Shown here: positions 55,802 through 64,000 of the stretch, piece by piece
Position numbering within the stretch: position 1 is the first letter of the stretch
Layout of the letters: the number at the start of each line of letters is the position of its first letter
Origin: HR10 sp964615335
GTDB lineage: Bacteria > Acidobacteriota > Blastocatellia > HR10
Assembly (NCBI GenBank): GCA_964615335.1
Contig: CAZTMT010000016.1
Span: 4,224-68,223 of the forward strand
Direction of reading: 5' to 3'
DNA: 64,000 bases
Program-made: the position numbers and the translations under genes
Notes under the pieces: generated by a model
Databases searched by the model: none
Told to the model about the DNA's origin: nothing
Seen by the model: the letters and a program-made list of their open reading frames with translations, nothing else

Positions 55802-58669
55802 TCAGAAGTTCACCTTCACGCCCAACTTGAAGAGGCGCGGGGCGACGATCACAGCCGGCTGATCGAGCGCAGCCCCCACGGCTTCAATGGCTGCGGTCGT
55901 CGTGTTCACATTCCCGAGGTTGAAGATATCGAGCGCCGGTTCGATCCGCCATCTCTCCCCGACGCCGAAGATGCGGGAGATGCGCAAATCGAGCAGGTTG
56001 ATGTTGGGCAGGCGTACGGTTCCGCGCTCGACAAGGTCTATGGCCTGGCTCACCTGCGTCAGATCGGGAATATGGGTGCGCGTCACAGTGAAAATGCGCC
56101 GGAGCGGATAGCCCGTGAAGTGCTGGAAATTCCCGCTGATCTCGAACCCCCACGGCAGTTGGTACGTGCCCGCGAGTTTGAAAATGTAAGGCGAGTCGTT
56201 GCCGACGATCCCCTTGCGGTTGATGTTGAAGTTCGGATTGTTCAGATCGTCGAAGCCATAGACGAGATCTCCCCGGAAGGCTCCGCGTTCGCGTCCGATG
56301 GTCAATCCGCCCAGCAGTTGCCATCGCTGCGACATGCGCTTCATGAACGTGATGTCCACGCCATTATATTCGCTGTCCAGCTCTTTGAAATTCGTGAGCA
56401 GAAAGTCCACGCGTCCTCGCGTCGCCGGATCCTGATTGTAGACGGTGATCGTCTGTCCGGCGAAAGGCGCCGGGAGGTTGGATGGGAGCGTGAGGCGCAC
56501 CGGGATATAGGCCGAGGGAGGAACGGCCACGTTAGCCCGCCCGACCTGTCGCCGATTGTCTCGATGCCAGCCGGTGATCGAGATGACCAGATCGCGATAG
56601 ATCTGCTGCTGGATGCCGAGCGAATACTCCCACGCGTAAGGACGTTCCAGATTCGGATCCATGCGCGTGGTCAATCCGCCGACGAATCCCGGACCCGGGC
56701 CGATCTCATCCGGTTGCGCGAGTCCGTCGCCATTGCGATCGGTCCAACTGCGCGTCTCCACGCTCAGGCCCAGAGGATTCACGCTCACCGGATAGGCCAT
56801 TCCGACATTTTGCAGATAGCGGCTCGCGCTCGCTTTCAGGACCGTGCGCCCGGTTCCGGTGATATCCCAGGAGAGTCCGAATCGGGGCGCGACGTCCTTG
56901 AAGTTGGGCGCATTGCGAATCTCGGGGAAGCTTCGCTCGGGGACGAACCGGCCGGCCGCCGAACGCTGCGGGGGGATCACACCCAGGGCATATTCGTACC
57001 GCAGGCCGAGATTCAGCGTGAGCCGTCCGCGAATCGTCCACGCGTCTTGAACGAACCAGGCGAACTGGTGCAGGTAATTGGCCTGCTCGATCGGCGTGTT
57101 ATACACCCGCACGAAGGCGGGACGGCCATTGTCGAAGATCAGTCCGTGATCTCCGTTCATCGTGTAGATCTGGCGGAAGAGGCTGCGCATGAACTGAATC
57201 CCGAACTTGAAGCTGTGGGCTCCGCCCCAACCACTCGTCACATACGAAGCCGCCGAATCAATGGAGATTCGGTAGTTGGGATTCACGTAGTTGTAGAGCG
57301 CAGCATTGCTGCGCGTCGAGAGCGTGATGTCCTCCTTCATGATGTCGGTCGGTCGCACTTCTTTCTGATATCGCAGAGGGAAGACGATGTGCATCCCGGC
57401 AATTCCCGAATCAATGACCCATTTCGCCGAGGGCGTATAGGTCCATTTGATATGGGCACTGTAGCCGGGCTGATCCTGCAACCACGAGGCCTTGTCCTCG
57501 ATGAAGAACGGCGGCGTGTCGCGCCGGTGGAAGCGATTCTTCTCATTGCGATTATACATGAACGAGAGCCGATGCTGCGCGTTCACCTGCCAGGTCACTT
57601 TCCCCGAAGCGTTGCGGATGCGATTATCGTCAATGGCTTGCGTCTCATCGGGATTGAAGGCGCCCGAGACGAGTTGATCCACTCCCCACTGGCGCACGGA
57701 GACGAACCACCAGAGCTTGTCTTTGATGAAGGGGCCGCCGACGTTCCCATTCAAGTCGTAGATGTTCTTGATGGGATTGCCGGCCTTCACGTCCGGGCGC
57801 TGGCGCAAGCGGGCGGGCACGCGGGCCAGCAGCTTCTCTCGCAGCTCGGGCGTGACATTGTTCGCCTGCATGGCTTCGGTCGCGCCGAAGAAGAGAATGG
57901 AGCCGTGAATCTCATTCCCTCCGTCCTTGGTCACCATGTTCATGTAGACGCCCCCTTGAGAGATCTCGGCCGGCAGGGCGCCCACCTGGTAGTTGACCTC
58001 TTTGAACATGCCCGCGTCGTAGTAGATCGCCGTCGCTCCTCCGGTGCTGCCCGGCCAGTTGATCTCCAGACCGTCAATGGCGAACTTCTTATCGCTGTCC
58101 CGCGATCCGTGAATGGTCAGGGCATACTGTTGCATTCCCTCGGTTCCCCCGACGTCGAATCGGCCCGACGCCACGCCCGGAACCATGCGCGCCAGCACCC
58201 AGGGGTCGCGAGGATTCGGAATGCGTTCCAGAATATCCTGACTGATCACCGTCTGCGTCACGACGTTGCTCACGTCAATGGCCGGAGATTCGCCGCTCAC
58301 GGTGACGACTTCCACCACCTCCCCCACATCCAGTTGGACATTGACCGTCGCCTGAAAGGCCGAAGTGATGACGATGCCCTCACGGATATGGGTCTTGAAC
58401 CCGGGGCGTTCGAACTTGAGCGTGTACTCTCCCGGTTTCAGATCCAGAAACTTGTAGTATCCGTTCTCATCGGTCGTCACCGTGCGCGGGCCGCCGATGA
58501 GCGCCGGACCGCTGACGGTCACCGTGACTCCGGGGAGGACGGCTCCCCGCGCGTCTCTCACCGTCCCCGCGATGGAACCGACCTGAACCTGAGCCGAAGA
58601 CGGCGAGAGAGATCCAAACGTCAGAATCCCGATCACGATCGCCTGTAGAATCCCGTACCTCCTCATCAT
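55802..58669 (-). CDS. TonB-dependent receptor with N-terminal carboxypeptidase-regulatory-like domain
   Basis: The protein has 955 residues. It has a signal peptide, then a beta-sandwich domain (residues about 30-110, GTVRDARGAVLPGVTVTVSG), a plug domain (about 120-250) and a long outer-membrane beta-barrel ending in Phe. This Oar-like layout is characteristic of Acidobacteria. It takes up large substrates using TonB energy. AGGAGGGAT precedes the ATG. It lies downstream of an amidohydrolase and an M24-fold protein gene on the same strand, so peptides are the likely substrate. A TonB protein is encoded at 3-4 kb. Confidence 0.93.
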   Translation of the reverse strand: MMRRYGILQAIVIGILTFGSLSPSSAQVQVGSIAGTVRDARGAVLPGVTVTVSGPALIGGPRTVTTDENGYYKFLDLKPGEYTLKFERPGFKTHIREGIVITSAFQATVNVQLDVGEVVEVVTVSGESPAIDVSNVVTQTVISQDILERIPNPRDPWVLARMVPGVASGRFDVGGTEGMQQYALTIHGSRDSDKKFAIDGLEINWPGSTGGATAIYYDAGMFKEVNYQVGALPAEISQGGVYMNMVTKDGGNEIHGSILFFGATEAMQANNVTPELREKLLARVPARLRQRPDVKAGNPIKNIYDLNGNVGGPFIKDKLWWFVSVRQWGVDQLVSGAFNPDETQAIDDNRIRNASGKVTWQVNAQHRLSFMYNRNEKNRFHRRDTPPFFIEDKASWLQDQPGYSAHIKWTYTPSAKWVIDSGIAGMHIVFPLRYQKEVRPTDIMKEDITLSTRSNAALYNYVNPNYRISIDSAASYVTSGWGGAHSFKFGIQFMRSLFRQIYTMNGDHGLIFDNGRPAFVRVYNTPIEQANYLHQFAWFVQDAWTIRGRLTLNLGLRYEYALGVIPPQRSAAGRFVPERSFPEIRNAPNFKDVAPRFGLSWDITGTGRTVLKASASRYLQNVGMAYPVSVNPLGLSVETRSWTDRNGDGLAQPDEIGPGPGFVGGLTTRMDPNLERPYAWEYSLGIQQQIYRDLVISITGWHRDNRRQVGRANVAVPPSAYIPVRLTLPSNLPAPFAGQTITVYNQDPATRGRVDFLLTNFKELDSEYNGVDITFMKRMSQRWQLLGGLTIGRERGAFRGDLVYGFDDLNNPNFNINRKGIVGNDSPYIFKLAGTYQLPWGFEISGNFQHFTGYPLRRIFTVTRTHIPDLTQVSQAIDLVERGTVRLPNINLLDLRISRIFGVGERWRIEPALDIFNLGNVNTTTAAIEAVGAALDQPAVIVAPRLFKLGVKVNF

Positions 58670-58771
58670 AGATCCCTCCTCAGTCTTGGTCGTTTTTAAA
58701 AATCGTGCTGATTTTACCCCAGGTCGGCTTCGCCTCCCGGGGCGCGCGCCGCTCGTTCAGGCCGCGCGCGG

Positions 58772-60406
58772 TCATTTCGACGCCGCTTGAGACTCCGGCA
58801 CCTGGCGACGCTTCGCGTCAGCGACCATGCGCGCGACATCGGCCAGCAGCTTCTTGGCATCGTAGATGATCCCGTCTTTGATCGTGTACTTCACGCCGCC
58901 GACGCGCTCGACCCGGCGCGTTTGATCGTTGAGTCGAATCGCTCCCGTCCCGTAGAGGACCTTGAGGTTTTGCAGCGGGTTCTCCGCGACGATGATGAGA
59001 TCGGCGAGCATACCCGGGCGCACGATGCCGAATTCGATCGGTTTCCCTTTGGGTTTGAAGAGCGCTTCGGCTCCCCAGAGCGTGGCCGAGCGGATCACCT
59101 CCAGGGGATGGAAACCCGCTTCCTGAAGCAGCTCCAGCTCGCGGATATAGTCGAATCCATAGAGCTTGAAGATGAATCCCGAATCGGAGCCCGTCGTGAC
59201 GCGCCCGCCGCGATTCTTGTATTCGTTCACGAAGCTCATCCAGAGGCGGTAGTTGTTCTTCCATTCGATCTCGTCCTGGGTTGTCCAGTAGAACCAGTAG
59301 GATCCGTGTGCTTCGCGGTTGGGCTGGTAGAACTCCCAGAGCGAGGGCAGCGTGTACGTGTCATGCCATTCGGCGCGCATGGCGCGCATGAGATCGCGGC
59401 TGGCCTCGTAGATGCTGAGCGTGGGATCGAGCACGAGCCCCAGGCGCAACAGTTCTTCCATGATGGCGTTCCATTTCGGGCTTCCGGGAGGAGCGGCTTG
59501 CTTCCAGAGGCGGCCCGCCTGTCCGAAGCGGTGTTGTTCATCGTTGTAGTTGTAGTCGTAAGGAAAGTCTTGAACGGTACGATCGGCGAGGAGCGCTTCC
59601 GGCAAGCCGTACCAATGCTCGAGCGTCGTCAGTCCCAGCCGAGCGGCGTCTAGGGCATTCATGCGCGCCACGCCTGTTTGCGCCAGATGAGCGGCCGTCC
59701 CCAGTCCGTGCTTCCTCGCCTCGTCAATGAGAGCGGCCATGATCTCCGGATCATAGGCGGTGAGCTTGAGTCCATCCACGCCTTTGGCCGCAGCCCAGCG
59801 GACGTACTCGCGCGCCAGCTCGGGCGTGGTGATGGGGCCGCGGTCCCAGCCCATGCCCGGACGCACGTAGACGAAGATACGCGGCGCGACGATCTGATTC
59901 TTCGCGCTGCGCTCGCGTTCGCGCAAGGTCCAGTCCACGCCGTTGCCCGATCCCGGATCGCGCACCGTCGTGATCCCGTGCGCCATCCAGAGCTTGTAGA
60001 CGTATTCGGCCGGAGTTCCTTGCGCCGCGCCCCCAATATGGCCATGCAGATCCACGAATCCGGGGAGCACGTACATCCCATGAGCGTCAATCTCTCGCGT
60101 TGCTCCCTGAGGGCGGCGCTCTGGGCGAATCGGCACGTTCGGATATCCGACGCTCCGGATCTCTCGAATGCGATTCCCTTCGATGACGATATCCACGGGT
60201 CCCATGGGCGGCGCTCCCGTCCCATCAATGAGCGTCGCCCCGCGAATGATCAAGCGTTCGAAGGGCCCTTCGCCTTCATCCGGTCTCCGATCCGGAGCCG
60301 GAGGAATGCTCCGCGCCTCTTGCGGCGACGTCTGCGGGAGCGCCGAGATCACCATCCCCCACATGAGGAAAGCCAGCGGGACAAGGGTCTTCACACGTCT
60401 GCGCAT
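58772..60406 (-). CDS. Secreted amidohydrolase (imidazolonepropionase/prolidase-like)
   Basis: The protein has 544 residues. A signal segment (LVPLAFLMWGMVISALPQ) is followed by the amidohydrolase fold: metal ligands His121 and His123 (VDLHGHIGG), a likely carboxylated Lys (DGLKLTAYD), His residues in GTAAHLAQTG and TLEHWYG, and the catalytic Asp in VTTGSDSGF. Secreted members often cleave dipeptides or cyclic amides. AGGAGGG precedes the ATG. It lies between the M24-fold gene and the receptor. Confidence 0.9.
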   Translation of the reverse strand: MRRRVKTLVPLAFLMWGMVISALPQTSPQEARSIPPAPDRRPDEGEGPFERLIIRGATLIDGTGAPPMGPVDIVIEGNRIREIRSVGYPNVPIRPERRPQGATREIDAHGMYVLPGFVDLHGHIGGAAQGTPAEYVYKLWMAHGITTVRDPGSGNGVDWTLRERERSAKNQIVAPRIFVYVRPGMGWDRGPITTPELAREYVRWAAAKGVDGLKLTAYDPEIMAALIDEARKHGLGTAAHLAQTGVARMNALDAARLGLTTLEHWYGLPEALLADRTVQDFPYDYNYNDEQHRFGQAGRLWKQAAPPGSPKWNAIMEELLRLGLVLDPTLSIYEASRDLMRAMRAEWHDTYTLPSLWEFYQPNREAHGSYWFYWTTQDEIEWKNNYRLWMSFVNEYKNRGGRVTTGSDSGFIFKLYGFDYIRELELLQEAGFHPLEVIRSATLWGAEALFKPKGKPIEFGIVRPGMLADLIIVAENPLQNLKVLYGTGAIRLNDQTRRVERVGGVKYTIKDGIIYDAKKLLADVARMVADAKRRQVPESQAASK

Positions 60407-60473
60407 CTCTTTGCCCTCCTGTTCGAGAATTCTCCTGGACGTGTCACGTCTCCATCAGAACGCGCCCGCGGGC

Positions 60474-61826
60474 TCACAGTCTCAACCAGCACCACTCCCG
60501 CGTGAGCGGCGTTTGATTGAGCGCCGAGCCCCGATCCTTCCCGACGAGCACGCAGTTGGAATGGTTATATCCGAATCCTCCCTCGGGATCATAAAGTCCG
60601 GGCTCATTGCTGAACATCATGCCTTCTTCCAGAACGGTTTCGTCTCCCGGAGCGATGTAGGGAGCTTGATGTCCTTCCATCCCCTGGCCATGAGCCGGCC
60701 GATGGTAAACGTATCGCTGCAGGCCGGCGCGCACGGCGATCTCCAGGACCTTCTCGGCCACTTCCTGGCAGCGCACGCCGGCGCGGCTCAGCTCCTGTTG
60801 CTTGAGGACCATCTCCGTGTGCACATCCCAGAGGCGGCGCTGATGGTCCGTCATCGGTTCGATATGGAGCGCCCGATAGCCCTCACCTCCATATCCTCCG
60901 ATCGTGATGACGCCGGCGATTTGAACGGCATCCCCCCGCCGGATTCGCGCGTAGAAGAATTGGTTCGGATGCGGATAGGCCGTCGCCACACCCGCGCGAC
61001 AACTGATGCGGAGGTTGATGCCTACGGCCTGATGTGGGCGCCCGGTGGGTTGCAAGAGTTTCATCAGCTCGTGCGTGGCGAACTCCTCCGTCCGATGCCG
61101 GACTTCGAAATCGGTCGCATCCGTCCCTCGCTGGAGAATGTAGTCGCGGGCGAAGGCGAGCATCCGATCGTGCAGCGCGATCGCCTTGCGCGTCAGCTCG
61201 ATCTCTTCGGGCGTCTTGATCATCCGCATGCGCAGGAGAATATCTCCGGCGACCTCAAAACGCGCTTCCGGCAAAGCCTCCTGCATGCGCTTCATCGTCG
61301 AAGGCCCCACCTCTTCCTCAAGACCCAGACGCGCGCGCCCGAATCCGCGTTTCGCCAGTCCCCGGAGCATCCACTGGAGAAGATCGACACGCGGTCCCGC
61401 CTTATGGGCGAGCGCATTGAACGGACCCGAATGGGGATAGTCGAAATACCACTCGCCCTCTGTGATCCACCACGTGTTGACCAGATCCCGATCGAGTCCG
61501 GGATAGAAGAACACGGGATCCCCCTTCGCCGGGACGAAGAGCCAGAACGGGCGTTCCGTCGTCGTGTGAAAGAGGCCGGAGACGTAGATGATGTTCCAGC
61601 GATCTTTCAGAATGATTCCGTCCAGACCGCGCTCGGAAAGTTTCTCCTGAAGCCGCTTCACCGTCTGGCGATACCAGCTCTCCGGAAGGCGAAAGGGGGG
61701 AGAGATCGGAGCGATCGAGAACATCGGCTCGCGCGTCTGAGCCCACGCCTGAAGAGGGCGGGCCAAACCTGCTGAAGCCGAAATTCCTAAAGAGGCGAGG
61801 AATCCTCGTCGCGTGAGGCGATGCAT
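60474..61826 (-). CDS. Tat-exported M24-fold protein with altered metal site
   Basis: The protein has 450 residues. The signal has the twin-arginine motif TRRGFLASLG. The N-terminal domain resembles the creatinase/prolidase N-domain, and the C-terminal half is the pita-bread fold. Of the five usual metal ligands, the first Asp pair region reads VQIAGVITIGGYGGEGY (both Asp missing). His is kept in AHGQGMEGHQ and Glu in SNEPGLYDP, but the last Glu region is NHSNCVLV. It therefore may not hold two metals and resembles metal-free creatinase-type enzymes. The substrate is unknown. GGGAGGAG precedes the ATG. Confidence 0.85.
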   Translation of the reverse strand: MHRLTRRGFLASLGISASAGLARPLQAWAQTREPMFSIAPISPPFRLPESWYRQTVKRLQEKLSERGLDGIILKDRWNIIYVSGLFHTTTERPFWLFVPAKGDPVFFYPGLDRDLVNTWWITEGEWYFDYPHSGPFNALAHKAGPRVDLLQWMLRGLAKRGFGRARLGLEEEVGPSTMKRMQEALPEARFEVAGDILLRMRMIKTPEEIELTRKAIALHDRMLAFARDYILQRGTDATDFEVRHRTEEFATHELMKLLQPTGRPHQAVGINLRISCRAGVATAYPHPNQFFYARIRRGDAVQIAGVITIGGYGGEGYRALHIEPMTDHQRRLWDVHTEMVLKQQELSRAGVRCQEVAEKVLEIAVRAGLQRYVYHRPAHGQGMEGHQAPYIAPGDETVLEEGMMFSNEPGLYDPEGGFGYNHSNCVLVGKDRGSALNQTPLTREWCWLRL

Positions 61827-61861
61827 ATGTCTCCTCCCTGGCAGAAACTGTCCACCACAAA

Positions 61862-61877
61862 CCTCCCGTTCGGGAGG
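61862..61877. promoter_or_regulatory. Inverted repeat at the transcription start of the M24-fold gene
   Basis: CCTCCCGTTCGGGAGG is a perfect 7-bp palindrome with a 2-bp centre. It covers the predicted start site of the promoter at 61880-61907. It could be a repressor operator or a 5' mRNA hairpin. Confidence 0.45.
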
Positions 61878-61879
61878 AG

Positions 61880-61907
61880 ATTATAGGCAGGGGGTAAAGA
61901 ACGTCAA
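61880..61907 (-). promoter_or_regulatory. Sigma-70-type promoter of the M24/amidohydrolase/receptor genes
   Basis: On the minus strand TTGACG (61907-61902), a 16-bp spacer and a perfect TATAAT (61885-61880) are seen. The start is expected near 61873, about 47 bases before the ATG at 61826. Confidence 0.7.
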
Positions 61908-62016
61908 GTAGCGACAGGGGATCGAACCATTTTTCAGCTCGTGCGGTTCATTGAAGGCGGAATTCGATCGAGCCGGACTTCTTCAGGGAAGGTTTCGCGC
62001 GATCCTCAGAGCAAGA

Positions 62017-62889
62017 TCAGGGAGCGTTGCCCTTCATCCGGTTGCGAATCGCCTGAGCGGTTCGTCGAGCCTGTTCGCGCACGGCCTCAGGCCAGTCGGA
62101 GTCGGCATGCGCGTAGCGTTCGACATCCGGCAGGTCCTCCTCTCGCCCGATGAGATAGAGCGCGCGCAGCGCTTCGTACACCTGCTGGCTCTCGGGCGCA
62201 AGCGAGAGGATCTCCTCTCCGGCGCGCACGCGCTGTCCATTTTCCACCGCGAGGCGTTCGACGCGCCCGGGCAGCGGGGCGCGCACGTCAACCTGGCGTC
62301 CTTCAGGGCTTTGGATCCGAGCCAGGAGCGTATCCGTCCTCACCGTATCTCCCACCGAGACGCTCAGTGTGACAAAGCCCTCTTCAGGAGCGCGAATCCG
62401 CTCCGAGCGGAGCATCTGTTGAATCTCCGAGCGCCCGCTCTCATCTCCGAAGCGCACCAGGCCGAGAGCGGCGTTCCGCCGGACCATGGGAACCGCATCG
62501 CCAAGAAGGCGCCGCAGCGCGCGGTGAAATTCCTCGGAGGAATTATCCTGCCCCATCACCCACGCCGCCATGAGGCGGATCTCCGGGCGCGGATGCTCGG
62601 AGAGACTCACGATCTTCGGGTACCACCGTCGGACCGAAGGATCACCGCGCAGGATGCGATCGGCGATCTGCGAGAGGGCATGCTGCGCGTGACGCGGCTT
62701 CTCCGTATCGTTGAGATACCGTTCGATCTGACGCTCCGTCAGCGGCCGTCCGAACCAGGTCAAATACCAGGTCAAAAACGGGATGAAAATGAAAAGAAAA
62801 GCCAGCAGAGTCAAAAGCGCAATGGACCGCGGACGCCCCTTGAGAAGGGGTCGTTTTGATGACATATCTTCGCTCCGCCAGTGAGCCAT
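62017..62889 (-). CDS. Membrane protein with HEAT repeats and a barrel-sandwich (lipoyl-like) domain
   Basis: The protein has 290 residues from the ATG at 62889, or 282 from the ATG at 62865. One N-terminal membrane helix (ALLTLLAFLFIFIPFLTWYL) is followed by HEAT-like repeats (IRLMAAWVMGQ, VRRNAALGLVRFGDE) and a lipoyl/biotinyl-like barrel-sandwich hybrid (GFVTLSVSVGDTV, VRAPLPGRVERLAVENGQ). A last helical repeat follows. The barrel-sandwich lacks the modifiable Lys motif, so it is more like the HlyD-type adaptor domain. The combination is unusual and its role is unknown. Confidence 0.72.
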   Translation of the reverse strand: MAHWRSEDMSSKRPLLKGRPRSIALLTLLAFLFIFIPFLTWYLTWFGRPLTERQIERYLNDTEKPRHAQHALSQIADRILRGDPSVRRWYPKIVSLSEHPRPEIRLMAAWVMGQDNSSEEFHRALRRLLGDAVPMVRRNAALGLVRFGDESGRSEIQQMLRSERIRAPEEGFVTLSVSVGDTVRTDTLLARIQSPEGRQVDVRAPLPGRVERLAVENGQRVRAGEEILSLAPESQQVYEALRALYLIGREEDLPDVERYAHADSDWPEAVREQARRTAQAIRNRMKGNAP

Positions 62890-63262
62890 GCGGGATACCT
62901 CGTGAAGTGGACATTGTACCGGGAGCCGGAGCCGCGGACAAGGCCAGTCGCCCGCTTCCTCGCTTTCGGGCCTCCCAGGTCCGGGGCGAGAGGGACTTCT
63001 CTCCGGAGAGCCCGTTCGAGAGGGAGTCTCCTCAAAGGGACCGTCTTTCCCTTGCGGGGAAGCCTGGATCGGTTTCCTCAAAAGGGTCTTGACTGGGAGT
63101 AGATCATGTGATATAGGAGGGGCAAAAGTTTGGAGGAAAGGGGGACCATGGGAGTTCGGGGGAGGATACAAAGCCCGGGGATGAGAAAAAGCTGTGGCCG
63201 ACTGCGAGCAGTCACCGATACTGAGTTCACCACCGCACCGAAACCCGGGTTGCTGGACCGCG
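62890..63262. other. Intergenic region at the border of the mobile/defence segment
   Basis: No gene is recognised here. Open frames lack known domains. The stretch holds a possible plus-strand promoter at 63089-63117. The transposase remnant begins near 63263. Confidence 0.5.
63089..63117 (+). promoter_or_regulatory. Possible promoter facing the helicase
   Basis: TTGACT (63089-63094), a 17-bp spacer and TATAGG (63112-63117) are seen. The transcript would cross the transposase remnant and reach the helicase start at 63598. Confidence 0.42.
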
Positions 63263-63601
63263 GGCAGGAGATATCCCAGGACCGTGGCCCGCTGGGAGGC
63301 CAAAGCCAATGCCCTCTTGGCGTTTCTCCGTCATCCCAAGACCATCCGGCAATATCTTTACACCTCGCCCTCCCTCAGGAGCGGCTGGCCAAGGAGGTGA
63401 AGAGAAGGACGGAGGGGGTGGAGGTATTTTGTGGGGGGGGAGGCGGTGGAAAAGCTCCTCTGCCTAGTTTTCAGTCACCGGGACGAGGTATGGGGGGCGA
63501 AGAGGCTCCCAGGATTTGCGGGAATCGTGGCGAAAAGGGCTATGATGCTGCCCGACACAATAAACGGGACACGATGTGAAAGGAAGTACGAGACACGATG
63601 A
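63263..63601 (+). mobile_element. Frameshifted C-terminal remnant of an IS256-family transposase
   Basis: Three frames must be joined. 63263-63370 encodes GRRYPRTVARWEAKANALL and HPKTIRQYLYTS, 63376-63434 encodes QERLAKEVKRRTEGVEVFCG, and 63440-63601 encodes EAVEKLLCLVFSHRDEVWGA, then KRLPGFAGIVAKRAMM and a stop. This order matches the C-terminal end of mutator-type (IS256) transposases, including the LERL-KEVKRRT region. One shift lies in a run of eight G. The N-terminal three quarters and the terminal repeats are not visible, so it is a dead fragment. Confidence 0.75.
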
Positions 63602-64000
63602 TGAAGCTCGAGGACCTCAAACCTCACTCGCTTGTACGAGGCATACTGCCGGATTCTCCTATCACCGTTGTAAGTGTCCACTGGTTCGGCTCACACGTGG
63701 TGGAATTGACTTACAAGGACCCCCATGGCCGCTTGGGCAACGTCCTGCTCTACCGCGATGACGAGTCTCGGTTGGAGCTTGTCGAAAAAGGGCGGCCGTG
63801 GAGCTTCGACGGGGACGGCGCCCTCTTCCGGCTGGTGTCCGAGGCCCACCGCATCCGCCTGGCCTACCTGTTCGACCCCGTCCTGGCGGTCCACACCTCC
63901 CTCATTGAGCCCCTCCCGCACCAGATCACCGCCGTCTATGAAGCCATGCTGCCGCGCCAGCCGCTGCGGTTTTTGTTGGCCGACGACCCGGGGTCGGGCA
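63598..64000 (+). CDS. SNF2-type helicase, N-terminal part (defence-associated family)
   Basis: The frame is open to the right edge and about 134 residues are visible. The N-terminal domain (about residues 1-100) contains TVVSVHWFGSHVVELTYKD, LLYRDDESRLELVEKGRPW and FDGDGALFRLVSEAHRIRL, seen in parts. The helicase core starts with the Q-type motif PLPHQITAVYEAML and RFLLADDPGSG, the first part of Walker A. I know this N-terminus from SNF2 helicases encoded next to DUF1156-type DNA methylases and in DISARM-like anti-phage loci. Codons become richer in GC at third positions than in the stretch before it. ATG 63598 and ATG 63601 are both possible; GAAAGGAAG lies upstream. Confidence 0.82.
   Translation, partial: MMKLEDLKPHSLVRGILPDSPITVVSVHWFGSHVVELTYKDPHGRLGNVLLYRDDESRLELVEKGRPWSFDGDGALFRLVSEAHRIRLAYLFDPVLAVHTSLIEPLPHQITAVYEAMLPRQPLRFLLADDPGSG

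Noticed and set aside
55766..58648. Long 960-codon frame antisense to the TonB-dependent receptor
   Set aside because: It is a shadow frame. The minus-strand protein has clear domains, whereas this one is Arg/Asp/His-rich with no motif.
63130..63579. 149-codon frame as a separate gene
   Set aside because: Only its middle part is meaningful, as one segment of the IS256 remnant. The ends are out-of-frame sequence.

Overview
The window (about 60% GC) reads as a chromosomal segment of an Acidobacteriota-like, Gram-negative, probably thermophilic bacterium. This rests on gene content only. Supporting traits are a TonB-dependent receptor with an N-terminal carboxypeptidase-regulatory-like domain, a VWA protein of the acidobacterial VWFA-related type, heptose (LPS core) genes, a branched-polyamine synthase-like gene, a family-5 uracil-DNA glycosylase and a K+-independent membrane pyrophosphatase. 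No rRNA, tRNA or CRISPR array was seen.

Layout. 0-9 kb: 3' end of hppA; an APC permease and TonB on the minus strand; a zinc-ribbon/HEAT protein; a minus-strand LysE/BpsA-like/VIT operon; then tatA and a Lys-rich secreted protein, each preceded by a sigma-54-type promoter. 9-16 kb: envelope genes, including a B12-type radical SAM enzyme, DegT aminotransferase, DedA, ChbG/HpnK deacetylase and GT2 glycosyltransferase, which look like one lipid/sugar modification pathway. 15.7-18.7 kb: a sensor kinase and NtrC-type sigma-54 activator. 18.8-21.3 kb: a two-gene bd-like oxidase whose large subunit carries a C-terminal cytochrome c. 21.6-27.7 kb: nifJ, a CoA-transferase and an alanine dehydrogenase-like gene in one operon (alanine to pyruvate to acetyl-CoA). 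28.3-35.2 kb: Crp-type regulator, uracil-DNA glycosylase, ferredoxin, then hslVU in an operon with a lipoprotein and two catabolic enzymes, behind a near-consensus sigma-70 promoter. 35.2-39.2 kb: heptose/LPS genes (two GT9, Trm112-like, hldA). 40-46.6 kb: acyl-CoA dehydrogenase, then a tightly overlapped run of M16 peptidase, MBL hydrolase, purB, purS, purQ and patatin. 46.8-49.5 kb: aldehyde and alanine dehydrogenases.

49.8-54.7 kb is different: unknown secreted proteins and a VWA protein, two genes broken by single frameshifts, a duplicated gene fragment, and a degenerate tandem-repeat array related to a larger array at 39.2-39.9 kb. 54.7-62.9 kb holds peptide-handling genes (DppA-type aminopeptidase, TonB-dependent receptor, amidohydrolase, Tat-exported M24-fold protein) and a membrane HEAT/barrel-sandwich protein.

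At the right edge a frameshifted remnant of an IS256-family transposase directly abuts the 5' end of an SNF2-type helicase resembling those linked to anti-phage methylase systems. This is the likely left border of a defence island that continues beyond the window and the best lead for an undescribed system.
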